Assembly (NCBI GenBank): GCA_006386115.1
Contig: VFIW01000136.1
Location: 1 to 64,000 of the forward strand
Reading direction: 5' to 3'
DNA: 64,000 nucleotides
Source: Globisporangium splendens
Lineage: Eukaryota > Oomycota > Peronosporomycetes > Pythiales > Pythiaceae
Shown: one piece after another, positions 33,067-42,752 of the stretch
How positions within the stretch are numbered: the first letter of the stretch is position 1
How the letters are laid out: every line of letters starts with the position of its first letter
Position numbers and translations under genes: made by a program
Notes under the pieces: generated by a model
What the model was told of the DNA's origin: nothing
Database searches by the model: none
The model's input: the letters and a program-made list of their open reading frames with translations, nothing else

Positions 33067-34973
33067 ATGGTGTCGCTTCGGTTTGTCAAGCCACTCGGGC
33101 TTCTGGCTGCTTGCTTCGCGCTGGTTGCCACGCCAGATACTACAAGCGCGTTGGATACGACAGTCTCCAGGACCTATTCCGTCAAAGTGCTGAAGGACGA
33201 GTCGTTGGCGTCGTCTTCGCTGCAGAAATGCTCTTTGATCTCCCCGTTGCAGGAGACGCAAATTCACCGCCGCGTGCAGAACCCTGACGATATTTACGTG
33301 GAGCGCACGATTCGCCACAACCGCAATGACCTGAGCGAACTCGAGAAGATTCCACGCGATGCAACCAACCAAGTGTTTCTCGAGATCTTCGGTGCCTCGG
33401 AGGATACCGTCGCGACTGCTGTCCGAGCTCAGTGTCCAAATGGAGTGATCGAATCTGGCCCCATCGCATCTATCCAAGAAGAGCGCGCCGGACTGTTGGC
33501 AACAACGCCGATCATCAAGAAGATCGTGGACTCGGGGGATCCAAGCAACCGCATCGACATCGTGTTTATGGGTGACGGGTACACGACAGCCGAGGAGACC
33601 AAGTTCTTCGACGATATCCAGCGTTTGACGAACGAGATGTTCACGGGCGACACGTTCGCGCAGTACCTCCCATTGTTCAACATCTGGGCGGTTCTCTCTC
33701 CTTCGGCAGTGTCGGGGATCGGAACTGGCGGAACCCCCAAGAACACCGCGTTCGGACTCTACCGAGGTTTGTGCGCAGTCATGCAGTATTCTATTTTTCT
33801 CGCTTTGAGGGTGGACTCACTTTCAACTCTGTTATCTCTTCCGTAGACGGCACGGAGCTTCGTGGTGTCTACTGCAACAAGCCAGCAGAAGCCCGGCGTG
33901 TGTGTTCACTCGTGGGGACTAACGCGTGCGACTTTCCGTCGCTGATCGGCAATGACGACTACTACGGTGGACTCGGCGGTGAGTTCGTGATCTCGACCCG
34001 TAGCCCAACGTCGGGCACGATCGTGCTGCGCCACGAGATGGGGCACAACTTCGGCAAAGTCGGCGAAGAATACGACGGTGGCTCGGTCTACTCGGGTGCG
34101 AACTCAGCAGCGTCGCTGTCCGCAATCACCTGGAAGCACTGGCTCACGAACCCAAATACCATCCGTGAAGAAAAAGCGGCACTCACCTACACGAACCACA
34201 TGTGGTACGATCTCAAGAATGGCCCGTACAAGATCACGTTCACGGCGACGGGGACGTACAAGCGATGGCTTCTGGTGATGACGGCATCGGGTGCCGCCAC
34301 AGACGACTCGCTGGCGATCACGCTGGATGGCAGACCCTTGGCGTGGAAGTCCAGTGGCGTCAAGGATCGCACATTCTACACGTGGGAGAATCGAACCCAT
34401 GGATTTTCCGCGGGCAAGCACGAGATCGTGGTTACGGGTAAGGGTCCGTTCAATGACAAGATCATCCAGCAACTCTGCTCCATCGACCTGAACGAGTACA
34501 TGGACGAAAACGAGTTCTTGATGAACGACAACAACGCCATCAGCGTGTACCCGACCTGGGATGGGAACAACCGCAAGAGATTCCGTCCCAACAACGAGAA
34601 ATGCTTGATGCGCAACATGCTCTCGACGCAGTTCTGCAGCGTCTGCATTGAGAACATGTGGCTCAAGTTCTTTGAGCGTATCCAGCTCATCGACCAGGTC
34701 GTTGTGACCAACTCCACGAACGTCGCTGTCAAAGTGATTCCATTGGGCCAACTGCGTTCTAATCAAACGCTTGCGGGCAACGAGACACTCACTGTGACGT
34801 GGCTCAAAGGAGGTGTTGAGCAGACAAAGTTCCGCAATCTCTTCGAAGCGAACCTCGCGAGCGCCACGGGTGGAGCCGCCGGCCAGTGGACCGTTCGCGT
34901 GAAATTCCAGACGCCAGCCGTGCGACTCGACCCGAACAACCTCTTACAGAGCGAGAAAACGTTTACGATTTGA
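33067..34973 (+). CDS. Secreted M64-family metallopeptidase, gene C
   Basis: Exons 33067-33766 and 33847-34973 (intron of 80 nt, GTTTGT...CCGTAG) give 608 aa. The join gives GLYRDGTELRG, the same place as intron 1 of gene A; intron 2 is absent. ATG 33067 is the first ATG of the frame and starts a signal peptide (FVKPLGLLAACFALVA). Motifs: FMGDGYT, HEMGHNFGKVGEEYDGG, CLMRNM, CSVCIENMW. It is the most diverged of the three genes, especially in the C-terminal third. Expected secreted zinc peptidase. Confidence 0.92.
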
Positions 34974-35158
34974 GACTTTTCCCAGTTGGTGGATTCGGTT
35001 GCTTCAAATTTGTTATCAATTTCGTTTCAAAGTTTTTGCTGCCTTGCAGACTTGTAAAGCTGATCACCAAGCCTAGCATTTCCAGCTTTCATTTCGATTA
35101 AGTGCCAACCGTGTTTTTTGCTTCTGCCATCATATGTCTGCATAAATCTTCAGATCTT

Positions 35159-36082
35159 CTACAAAGCGACAATGCGCCACTTGCTCGCATCTGGCGCAGT
35201 TTGTGCAGCAAGATCGTGGGGCAGAGCGAGAACGAGACGACGGTCCGCGTCCTGTTCTTCGTCCGATGCGAACAAGTAGGCATTTCGCGCGGCGTTGTAC
35301 AGCACAAACACATCTCGCGCAGTCGCACGCAGTTCCCACTGGCCCTGGTCAGGAAGCCCCTCGCACCATGAGAAGGCATAGTCTCGGACAGGCGCTTCAC
35401 TCTCCGGGATCTGGACATCCGCTGCGTACACGTACTCGTTTGGATACTTGGCGTTCACGAGGTAGAACCACGTCTTTTCGTCGTTTCCGGGCACGAACTT
35501 CCACTGGGCTTCCAACTCGTCCTTACACGGCTTCCATTCTTGCTTCCAGGTAAACACGCGGCGTCGCTGGTGGTCGAACTTCAGATCGTCCATCGGGGAG
35601 TACATGATCTCACGGTTCACAAGCGATTCAATATGGAGTGCATGACCCAACACAAGCTCATGCACCGCAGGCGTGAACCACTCGTACCAGAACTGGTCCA
35701 CGCGCGGTCGCAAGGGCGAATGCTGCAATTTCTGCTTGAGCTCGTAGATTAAGAACGGGAGCGCAAAGCTGTGATGACGGTGGTCGCTCGTACCCAGCAA
35801 TGTGTCTACCTCGTGCACGATCCAGCACGCATTGAGCTGGTGGTCCGGGTTCGGCAAGCCTCGGATGAACTGCAGCAGCACCTTGAGGTCGTACGTCGAC
35901 TGCTTGTATCCAGCACGCAGGATCGCATCGAGGTACGCGGGGCTGTTCGCCTGCACGTTCGGGAGCTGCAGGAACAGATCCACAGCGGCGCGCGAGGATG
36001 GCGGCGACGACGACGAGCCCCCTTTCTTGGTCAGCAGCTTCTGGATCGCCTTGATCTCCTTGGCGCAGGCTGCCGCGGCCAT
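35159..36082 (-). CDS. Conserved protein of unknown function, paralogue B
   Basis: 307 aa from ATG 36082. Paralogue of 25137-26036 along its whole length: AYLDAILRAGY, SDHRHHSFALPFLIYELK, PRVDQFWYEWFTPAVHELVLGH, GNDEKTWFYLVNAKYPNEYVYA, RDVFVLYNAARNAYLFAS. A Ser-rich insert follows residue 20. Helical first half, repeat-containing beta-rich second half; no signal peptide. Function not known. It closes the M64 cluster on the right in the opposite orientation to paralogue A, and converges on M64 gene C with 185 bp between their ends. Confidence 0.85.
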   Translation of the reverse strand: MAAAACAKEIKAIQKLLTKKGGSSSSPPSSRAAVDLFLQLPNVQANSPAYLDAILRAGYKQSTYDLKVLLQFIRGLPNPDHQLNACWIVHEVDTLLGTSDHRHHSFALPFLIYELKQKLQHSPLRPRVDQFWYEWFTPAVHELVLGHALHIESLVNREIMYSPMDDLKFDHQRRRVFTWKQEWKPCKDELEAQWKFVPGNDEKTWFYLVNAKYPNEYVYAADVQIPESEAPVRDYAFSWCEGLPDQGQWELRATARDVFVLYNAARNAYLFASDEEQDADRRLVLALPHDLAAQTAPDASKWRIVAL

Positions 36083-36454
36083 GGCTGCAGTAGTGTGTGC
36101 GAGGAGCTACGAATCGAGCACTGGCAGCGCATTGTTGTTGGGCTCCGGTGTGTGCGCAATGTGGGACGTGTGTGGCACCTGATGCTTTCGTGACAGCTTG
36201 TCTCAGGACATTTTTTTGATTGATGATTTGCAGCCGCTGGACTAGGACGAGTTAAAAGGGATATCCTGTATTAGATGTGTGAGTTGCTGCTAAGTGGTGC
36301 TGTTTGGTTTATTCAGAAGATATCTGATGATGTAAAAAATCAAATTATGAAGGATACCTGAGACACAGGGAATGAACTGAATCTTCAACATGTCGCACTT
36401 GGTCTTAACAGTCCACACAGTGTACCCATATCGAGGGCTCATTTCGTTTTTGAA
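36083..36454. other. Intergenic, no gene recognised
   Basis: Upstream region of paralogue B; ends at the 13-bp target duplication of the LINE insertion (36455-36467). Confidence 0.5.
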
Positions 36455-36467
36455 GGCTGCGGCATTC

Positions 36468-37058
36468 TTTATCTTTATAAGGTGAGGTATATTTAGGTTC
36501 ATCGTCGTGACCTACAATGTCCATTCTCCTACCTACTCTTCATTACGAATTTCATCTAGGAGTGTAAATGTGTCTATAGCGCGGATTGCACTAGATCACT
36601 TCTAACTGCTAAATAATCTTTGACCAGGATGGCATGTTCTCTTGGTCCTATGTGAGGCTGCCTTGTGTTGTCCAATGACCTTGTGTCTTCCGAACTTCGC
36701 ATAAGCCAATGCATGACGTCGTTGTCAAGATCCTGGGTGAGATTGTTGAAAGCAGCTCGATGAGTTGGGAAGCGAACCTGCGTTGAGGTTCTGGTGTCCA
36801 TGACTAGGTTGGCGGCTGAGTCCGCCATCTTGTTGAAGGCACGGTAGTGATGGTACCATCCTCGGATGTCGATGCAATCCATGTGTGAGAACGCATGCGT
36901 TGCGGCAGAATATGACAGCTGAGATAATTCTCATCCCCGGGATCTTAAACTTTAAGTTCAATAGATTCTTTGTCATCCCATGGTTCTTGATTGGTTCTTG
37001 CTCGAGTTTTGGGGCTTGGTATTGCGTAATCTGTGGTGTAGACCGCAAATTTCGCAAT
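36468..37058 (-). mobile_element. 5'-truncated chimeric LINE insertion with target duplication
   Basis: Flanked by the 13-bp direct repeat GGCTGCGGCATTC at 36455-36467 and 37059-37071. On the minus strand the 3' part (about 36885-36468) is the end of the RNase H domain, the stop, the LINE 3' UTR and an AAAGATAAAG-type tail. The 5' part (about 37058-36886) is not LINE sequence: about 100 bp of it match 55462-55560. Both parts lie inside one pair of target duplications, so they were inserted together. Confidence 0.85.
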
Positions 37059-37071
37059 GGCTGCGGCATTC

Positions 37072-37722
37072 ATATGAACGTGCAATTTAGGCTTTTGCCA
37101 CCATGCGATGAGTGAATTGCATTAAAACACTATCAGCCAACACAGGAGACCCTCAAATCAAATCCAAACGAGAAGCGCCTCGGTCTGCTTGGAAAGCGGT
37201 GTAGTATTACTGCATGACTGGAGCGATAATTGAAGTGTCCACACAAATAGCAGCCACAGAGGAATTCATTGCATTCCTCGATGTCACAGCAGAAAGCACA
37301 AATAACCTGGAACGCGTGATTCCTTTGCTGTTTGAAGCATCAGACCTAAAGATGGCCAAAATGCGGCGCCAGCGAAGAGGTGATGAAACAGGTGCACGGC
37401 TGTTATTCTCGCGATAAATAACTCAGCTTTTCATCTTTTCGGTAATGCATTTTTCTCGGCATATGCGTAAAGCTTAAATGACAATAAGGTGAGGTATATT
37501 AGGTGCATCAACGTGACCTACAATATCCATTCTCCTGAATACTCTTCTGCGGAATTTCAACTAGGAGTTGATGCTGAATGCAACTGCGCTCCGGGACTTC
37601 CCACAAATGTTAAACAGTTATGTGCGGCGCTCAGCAGTCAATGTGTCCCCCACCTCACTGTCTGACGGCTACAAAGAATCGACAATATAACCATTACAAA
37701 TCACAATATCGATCGGAGCTAA
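37072..37722. other. Intergenic with a LINE tail remnant
   Basis: 37487-37571 (minus) is another LINE 3' UTR fragment, with the GTGAGGTATA...GTGACCTACAATATCCATTC pattern. A 67-codon plus-strand frame at 37214-37417 begins with ATG but shows no known domain. Confidence 0.6.
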
Positions 37723-39399
37723 CTACGCAGCGAGTGTGGAGCTGGCTTCATTGAGCGTGGAGTTGCTTTCAGCGAGTTTAGAGTTGCTTTCAAAGCAAGG
37801 AGCTTTGAAAGCAGTTCCGCATTTACTGCAGTAGTTGGCAGAAATTGCAGCTATGTCACCGCAGTTTTGACAGGTGTGCAATTTCTTCTCTTCCTCGGCA
37901 AGCTTCTTCAGCGCCTTGACGGCATAGTCTAGAGACCCTCGCTCCTTGTGATTCACTCTGGTGATCGCTTCCACCAACTCCCACTCGTTGTCAGTGAACC
38001 CAGTCGGGCGTGAGTGAGCGTTTCCATCGTTGAGGTAATCCAGGATTTCGTCGTCGCTCAGCATTCCCCACGGAGCCTCACCACTCACAGCCTCAATGAT
38101 GCACATCCCAAACGAGTACACGTCAGACTTGAATTGCGGGGTCGAGTTGTCCTGGGTCAGACCTTCTTGACATTCGAGCGCCTTCCAGCGCACTGCGTCG
38201 GTCTGCGCCTTCGCACTGAGCGCCACCGACTGACTTCGGATGAATGCGAACCCAAAATCGCAAATCTTGACCTTGCCGTCGTTGCCAATGAGGATGTTGT
38301 TGCACTTGAGGTCGCCATGGACCACCCTTTCAGAATGCAAGTAGCTGAGACCTTGAGCAGCTTCGAGGAAACGTGTCCACAGGTAGCGCCTGTTCTCGGG
38401 CTTTTGAAAGTACGTCACAAAGTTGCCATTCGTGCAGTACTCGCTCACGAAAAACATCGGCGTCGACACATGACAGGCGCCAAGTAGTCGGAGGACGTAC
38501 GGATGGTTCAGTTTCGACCAAATCTCTGCCTCTCTAAAGAACGCTTTCTCGACCTCGTCATTCTCCAGAAGTAGACGCTTGACAGCCACATCGGAGCCCT
38601 TCCACTTCCCCTTGTGCACCGTTCCATACGAGCCTTCATCAAATTGTTCCTCGTCACATTTGACGCGGTCGCTCGGAAAATACCAAGATGGAATCTTGTT
38701 GACCTTGGATCTGGACGTCCTGACCACCGAATGGAACGTTTTGCGGATCAACGCGATATGCTCCGCAGAATACTCGGACGATAGCTGCGCGTCATTGCTG
38801 TCGATCACATACTTCATTTGCGTGAGCGCTTCGACCAACGCTCGTCCTCGCATCTCGGAAATGATGACTCGGTTCTGGCTTGCGATCCGTTTTAGCGTGT
38901 TGAAGTGCTCGCGTTCATTTTCGACGTACTTGGAGCGCCACGCAGCTGCCTCGCGTTCATTTTCCTCGGCCTTGACTCGCCACACTGCGGACTCCGCGAT
39001 GTGGTTCAGGTTTAGCAATTGGAACAGCGAGTCGATATTTGTGTGAAACTTGAGAATCTCTTTCTCGACTTGGTGTCGCGCGAGCAATCGTGCCAGAGTA
39101 TTCTTATTCTTGTGCTCGAGCATGAATCGTTGCAGCTTGGAGATCTCTTCTCCGAAATGCGGTAACACTCCATTGTGGCGCAACACTCCTACATCTTCAA
39201 TCTCCTGAATCTTTTCGTACAGGGCTCGCATTCGTTGTGTCACTTGATTGCAAAGATCCTTGTTCTCTTTCATCTCTATGCAGAGGCTTGCCAACGTGGT
39301 CAGTGCGACGGCAATGGTTGTACCGACACCAGGTACAACGAAGTCGAGCAGCAAGACCGCGCCTTTGCTTACTGTTCCAATGACCTCGACTTCACTCAT
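37723..39399 (-). CDS. TKL-type protein kinase with helical N-terminus and zinc ribbon
   Basis: 558 aa from ATG 39399. Residues about 10-45 are hydrophobic (GAVLLLDFVVPG, IAVALTTLASLCIEM), followed by CNQVTQRMRALYEKIQEIE and further helices. The kinase domain has GSYGTVHKGKW, VAVKRLL, HGDLKCNN (Asp363), DFGFAFIRS, and ends with a CQNCGDI...CSKCG zinc ribbon and an S/T/N-rich tail. All catalytic residues are present. The first bases of this window encode a near-copy of its N-terminal segment as the third module of the tandem kinase. Likely a cytosolic or membrane-associated signalling kinase. Confidence 0.93.
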   Translation of the reverse strand: MSEVEVIGTVSKGAVLLLDFVVPGVGTTIAVALTTLASLCIEMKENKDLCNQVTQRMRALYEKIQEIEDVGVLRHNGVLPHFGEEISKLQRFMLEHKNKNTLARLLARHQVEKEILKFHTNIDSLFQLLNLNHIAESAVWRVKAEENEREAAAWRSKYVENEREHFNTLKRIASQNRVIISEMRGRALVEALTQMKYVIDSNDAQLSSEYSAEHIALIRKTFHSVVRTSRSKVNKIPSWYFPSDRVKCDEEQFDEGSYGTVHKGKWKGSDVAVKRLLLENDEVEKAFFREAEIWSKLNHPYVLRLLGACHVSTPMFFVSEYCTNGNFVTYFQKPENRRYLWTRFLEAAQGLSYLHSERVVHGDLKCNNILIGNDGKVKICDFGFAFIRSQSVALSAKAQTDAVRWKALECQEGLTQDNSTPQFKSDVYSFGMCIIEAVSGEAPWGMLSDDEILDYLNDGNAHSRPTGFTDNEWELVEAITRVNHKERGSLDYAVKALKKLAEEEKKLHTCQNCGDIAAISANYCSKCGTAFKAPCFESNSKLAESNSTLNEASSTLAA

Positions 39400-39463
39400 A
39401 TTTGTTGGAGTTTGCCGTCAGGGGTCTTGGAACTCGGATTGGTGTGCTCGAACGCGTCGGAAG

Positions 39464-39485
39464 AAGCAAAAGCGAAAATGAAAGA
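39464..39485 (-). promoter_or_regulatory. Possible initiator-type start site
   Basis: The minus strand reads TTTCATTTTCGCTTTTGCTTC about 70 nt upstream of ATG 39399. Confidence 0.4.
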
Positions 39486-40939
39486 GAGCGATCGATTGTG
39501 AGACTCGCAAGCAAAATGCTTTCCTCACCTGTCCAGCAACCCAGGACACCCACCCACTTCCCCCCACATCTTTGGATCTTTCCCTCGCAGCGATTAAATA
39601 AAGAGGAACTTGAACAAGAAGGAACACCGCTTGACATTTCTATTAACCCAGTCTGTCGCGGTGTCCTTTCGTTTTTCGGTATGCTGGCTATGTATTGCGT
39701 TGGGTTCGTCCAGTCATGTGAAAAGATTCGCCATGTTCGTTTTATTTCATGTGAGATTGTTCGTCAAGCTCATTTCATTACTGTCACTCTGTCACGATAA
39801 AACACACCATGATACACAGGATCCGCAAACCTATGTAGGATTGTGGAAACACTGTCTGCTTTTGAATTGGATCTCGGCTGTAAGCCATTGCCAAGAATTG
39901 GGTGGCACTTCGAAATATTTCCAAAGATCTTGTGCTTGGGCAACAAAACAGCTTTTCTCGAGAATCAAAGAAAAATCCAGTGGTTCTATCTGCGCCAGAA
40001 CGAACCCCAAACGAAACGAACCAGGTTCACCAGCCTTCCAGGTTCCCAAAAATCCGAAGGAAAAAAGACGAAACGGTGCACCATTGGTCGTTGAGGTTCG
40101 CAATTTAAAGTTTTCTATTAATAAGTTCAATTTTAGAAAAATCTAAGAGACCAGTGAGGTTTAGGGTGCCCGCGGTTAACGAGCGGCGGAGAACGCTCCC
40201 CCTCCACTCGATCTCAGGTCCGCCTCCTCCGCTCGGGGTCTTTGCCTTCGTGGCAGCTGCTGGGCGTTCCATTTTCCATCTCGGAGCGCCTCATCTCCAA
40301 ACTGGCCACTGGCGTACCCTCCCTGGGCACCCTGCGTAACCGTACCCATACTGTGTGTCCAAAATAGCATCGATCGGTGTAACCCGAGCCCTGACCGAAA
40401 CGTCACAATTACCACCCACCCACCCCTCCCCTTCACCAGATGTGAAATCGTCCTCGATTTCTGTGTCGACTTGCCACAGCTGTTTGAATTGTTGCTGGCT
40501 GCATCAAGGCGTCACACTCGCTCTTGGCCAGTCCAGTAGTACGATCCCTTACTAGGTTGCATACTTGCCGAGGCTATCCTTTGCCAAGCGTCGCGTCCTC
40601 GGCGAACCAGCATCCATTCGTACAATGGAAGAAAGCTTGCATGTCTTGTTCCTTCTGGACCCTCGCACCGCCAGAGATCGTCGTCATCGCGCGCCGTCAG
40701 CGTACCACAGAACTCTCGTCGCTCTCGGCACGCACTGGGCACTTGGTCGCGCTCGCGCTCTTCTTGCAACTCCTCGAGCAAGCCAGCGGCACACCGCTCC
40801 AACCGCTCCGTTAGTTGGTTGTACTGGATCAGAAAGGAGTCTTACATTGTTCTATCGTCACTACCATCCAATTCGCGGACGAGAGAGTTGTTGTAGCCAA
40901 CCGCTTCACCAACTCGCGCTGCCCCCCCCCCCACCCCGC
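39486..40939. other. Intergenic region left of the Ty3/gypsy element
   Basis: Several frames, none with a recognised domain. A minus-strand frame at 40524-40802 is rich in Glu/Arg and could be a relic of another element, but I cannot place it. A run of C at 40922-40932 precedes the 5' LTR. Confidence 0.4.
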
Positions 40940-41586
40940 TGTATTGGACTAAAACCAGCCATTACATGAAGGTGGATCTGTCCTCAGATCTAGTGTGGAA
41001 CACACCACCTTCAGCGTGCATTGTGGAGACACAAATAACAAAGGGATTACAGTAATACAGTCCCCATATGCACATGTGACGTCAGAAGATGACGTCACGA
41101 GTGTTCTCTGTGCTGATCAGTGCAGAATGTTGTTCTCATGTACTAATCAGTACTGAGTAATGACATCCATGTACTAATCAAGTACTGAGTGATGGTTCCT
41201 GCTTGGGAAACTGGACTGGCGACGAGACCGACGTGTCTCTGCCGCCTGAAGTGAGTGGCGCGAGCCAATCACTTTGCAGGGATTTTAAACAAGACTTGAA
41301 GTTCAAGCTTCTAGAAGATCCCGTAGGTTCAACCTCAGTGTACCCAAGGTTTTATATATCAGATTCATAGGTTTTATTGTGTATGTTTAGGTTTTAGTTA
41401 TAAAACTGTAGGAGCCCTTGGGGTTCATTTGTAAGTAGCGACAGGAACCATAACCATTTAATTCAGTTGCAAATTTTCCTCCAAGCCCTCAAGTCTTCTT
41501 CCTCCCTCCAAGTCGGGAGATCGCTTCCTCTGGCACAAGCGTGTGTGCCGTGTTCGAGGGACTGTTTGGAACAGCGCCCTCTTACA
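40940..41586 (+). repeat. 5' LTR
   Basis: 647 bp from TGTATTGG to CTCTTACA. Contains two CRE-like TGACGTCA sites at 41077-41084 and 41090-41097. Differs at several places from the 3' LTR. Confidence 0.9.
41077..41097. promoter_or_regulatory. Paired CRE/ATF-like palindromes in LTR
   Basis: Two TGACGTCA palindromes, the binding site of CREB/ATF-type bZIP factors, are separated by 5 bp. The pair is conserved in the 3' LTR (48088-48108) and in the two extra LTR copies, while the spacer changes. Confidence 0.6.
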
Positions 41587-41588
41587 CC

Positions 41589-41606
41589 TGATAGCAATTC
41601 GAGCGG
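41589..41606 (+). other. Primer binding site, mutated
   Basis: Two bases after the 5' LTR the sequence reads TGATAGCAATTCGAGCGG. The inverted copy at 49083 carries TGGTAGCACTTCGAGCGG, with the TGG expected to pair with a tRNA CCA end. The primer tRNA is not identified. Confidence 0.6.
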
Positions 41607-41705
41607 TCCTTCCAACGACCCAGTGAAGTGAAGAGGTTTGACGGCGCGGCTTTAAGCACGTCGAGCATTCCTGTCCAAGACCCTGCGAGCATCCTTGTTC
41701 GGAAT

Positions 41706-42752
41706 ATGGATGCTACAGGAACCCCACTCGATCCAGCAGTACCGGAAACTGTCGAGTTGACTATTGAGGGTTTCCCTCATTTGTCTTCTCATGAGTGGAT
41801 GGCGCTTGAGCGCATGCGAGATGTCATCGGAGAGGCTGCCGTGGTCAGTCTGCTTCGATCGGCGTCTCCGGAGGACCAGAAGAGCGCGGTGGTCAGCTTT
41901 CATGCACCACGAGATCATGTCCTCCCGGAAGCAGGTCGCAACCCCTGTTTCCTCAATCAGGACGGTGCCACTGAAGCTTGACGTCTCTCCGTATCGCGGC
42001 GGAGAGAACGAACCCTCTCACGATGGTTCGTCGAGTTGGATGCAGCGATCACTGCAAGACAACTGCGAGACCCTTCGCAGCAAGTGTTGTTTGCAATGTC
42101 CAACCTTGCGGGTCGTGCGAAGAGCTGGGCGTATGGCAAGCGTTTAGTGGATCTAAACTGCTTCCCCAGCTACGACCACTTCAAGACCGAACTCAAGAAG
42201 GCGTTTGAACCTCCACAGAGTGAGTTCCGTGCACGTGCTGAGTTCCTCAAGCTTCGTCAAGGCCGTTTCGACCTTCACTCGTATGCACAACGTGCTCGTT
42301 ACTTGGTGTTGAGCATCGTTGACGAGCCGATTGACGTTCCGACGCAAGTCGTGACGTTCATGACGGGTCTGAACGATGGTCCGATTCGGAACCAACTGTT
42401 CCGCGAGTATCCCAAGACGCTGGACGAAGCTATCGAACGTGCGATGCAAGAAGAGTTCAGCATGAAGCAAGCGAAGTTCCATGGGTTCACGTCAAGACCA
42501 ATGCGGCAATCAAATGCCGTGCATGATGGTCCCGAGCCCATGGACATCTCGTACATTTCCACGCCTGGAAATGAACGTCCTCGCAACGATGGGAAGTGTT
42601 TCCGTTGCGGAAAGCCGGGTCACATTGCCCGGAACTGCAAGGTGTCTTTGCCAGGTCGGCAAACGACACAAGGTGCTCGTTCGAACAACCACGATCGTTC
42701 TTACGGTCGTCGGTTCGAGCGGTCACCTGGGCCAAAAAACGGGAATGGATAG
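41706..42752 (+). pseudogene. Ty3/gypsy gag with CCHC zinc knuckle, frameshifted
   Basis: From ATG 41706 the frame encodes a gag with the helical core (LNDGPIRNQLFREYPKTL) and a CCHC knuckle CFRCGKPGHIARNC at about 42597. Compared with the inverted copy at 48601-48966, an extra C at about 41902 shifts the frame and a lost base near 42010 restores it; the shifted part carries a stop at 41979-41981. Structural nucleocapsid protein in intact relatives. Confidence 0.85.

Noticed and set aside
39610..40146. 178-codon plus-strand frame
   Set aside because: No ATG at the frame start, no domain, low-complexity end; probably chance.
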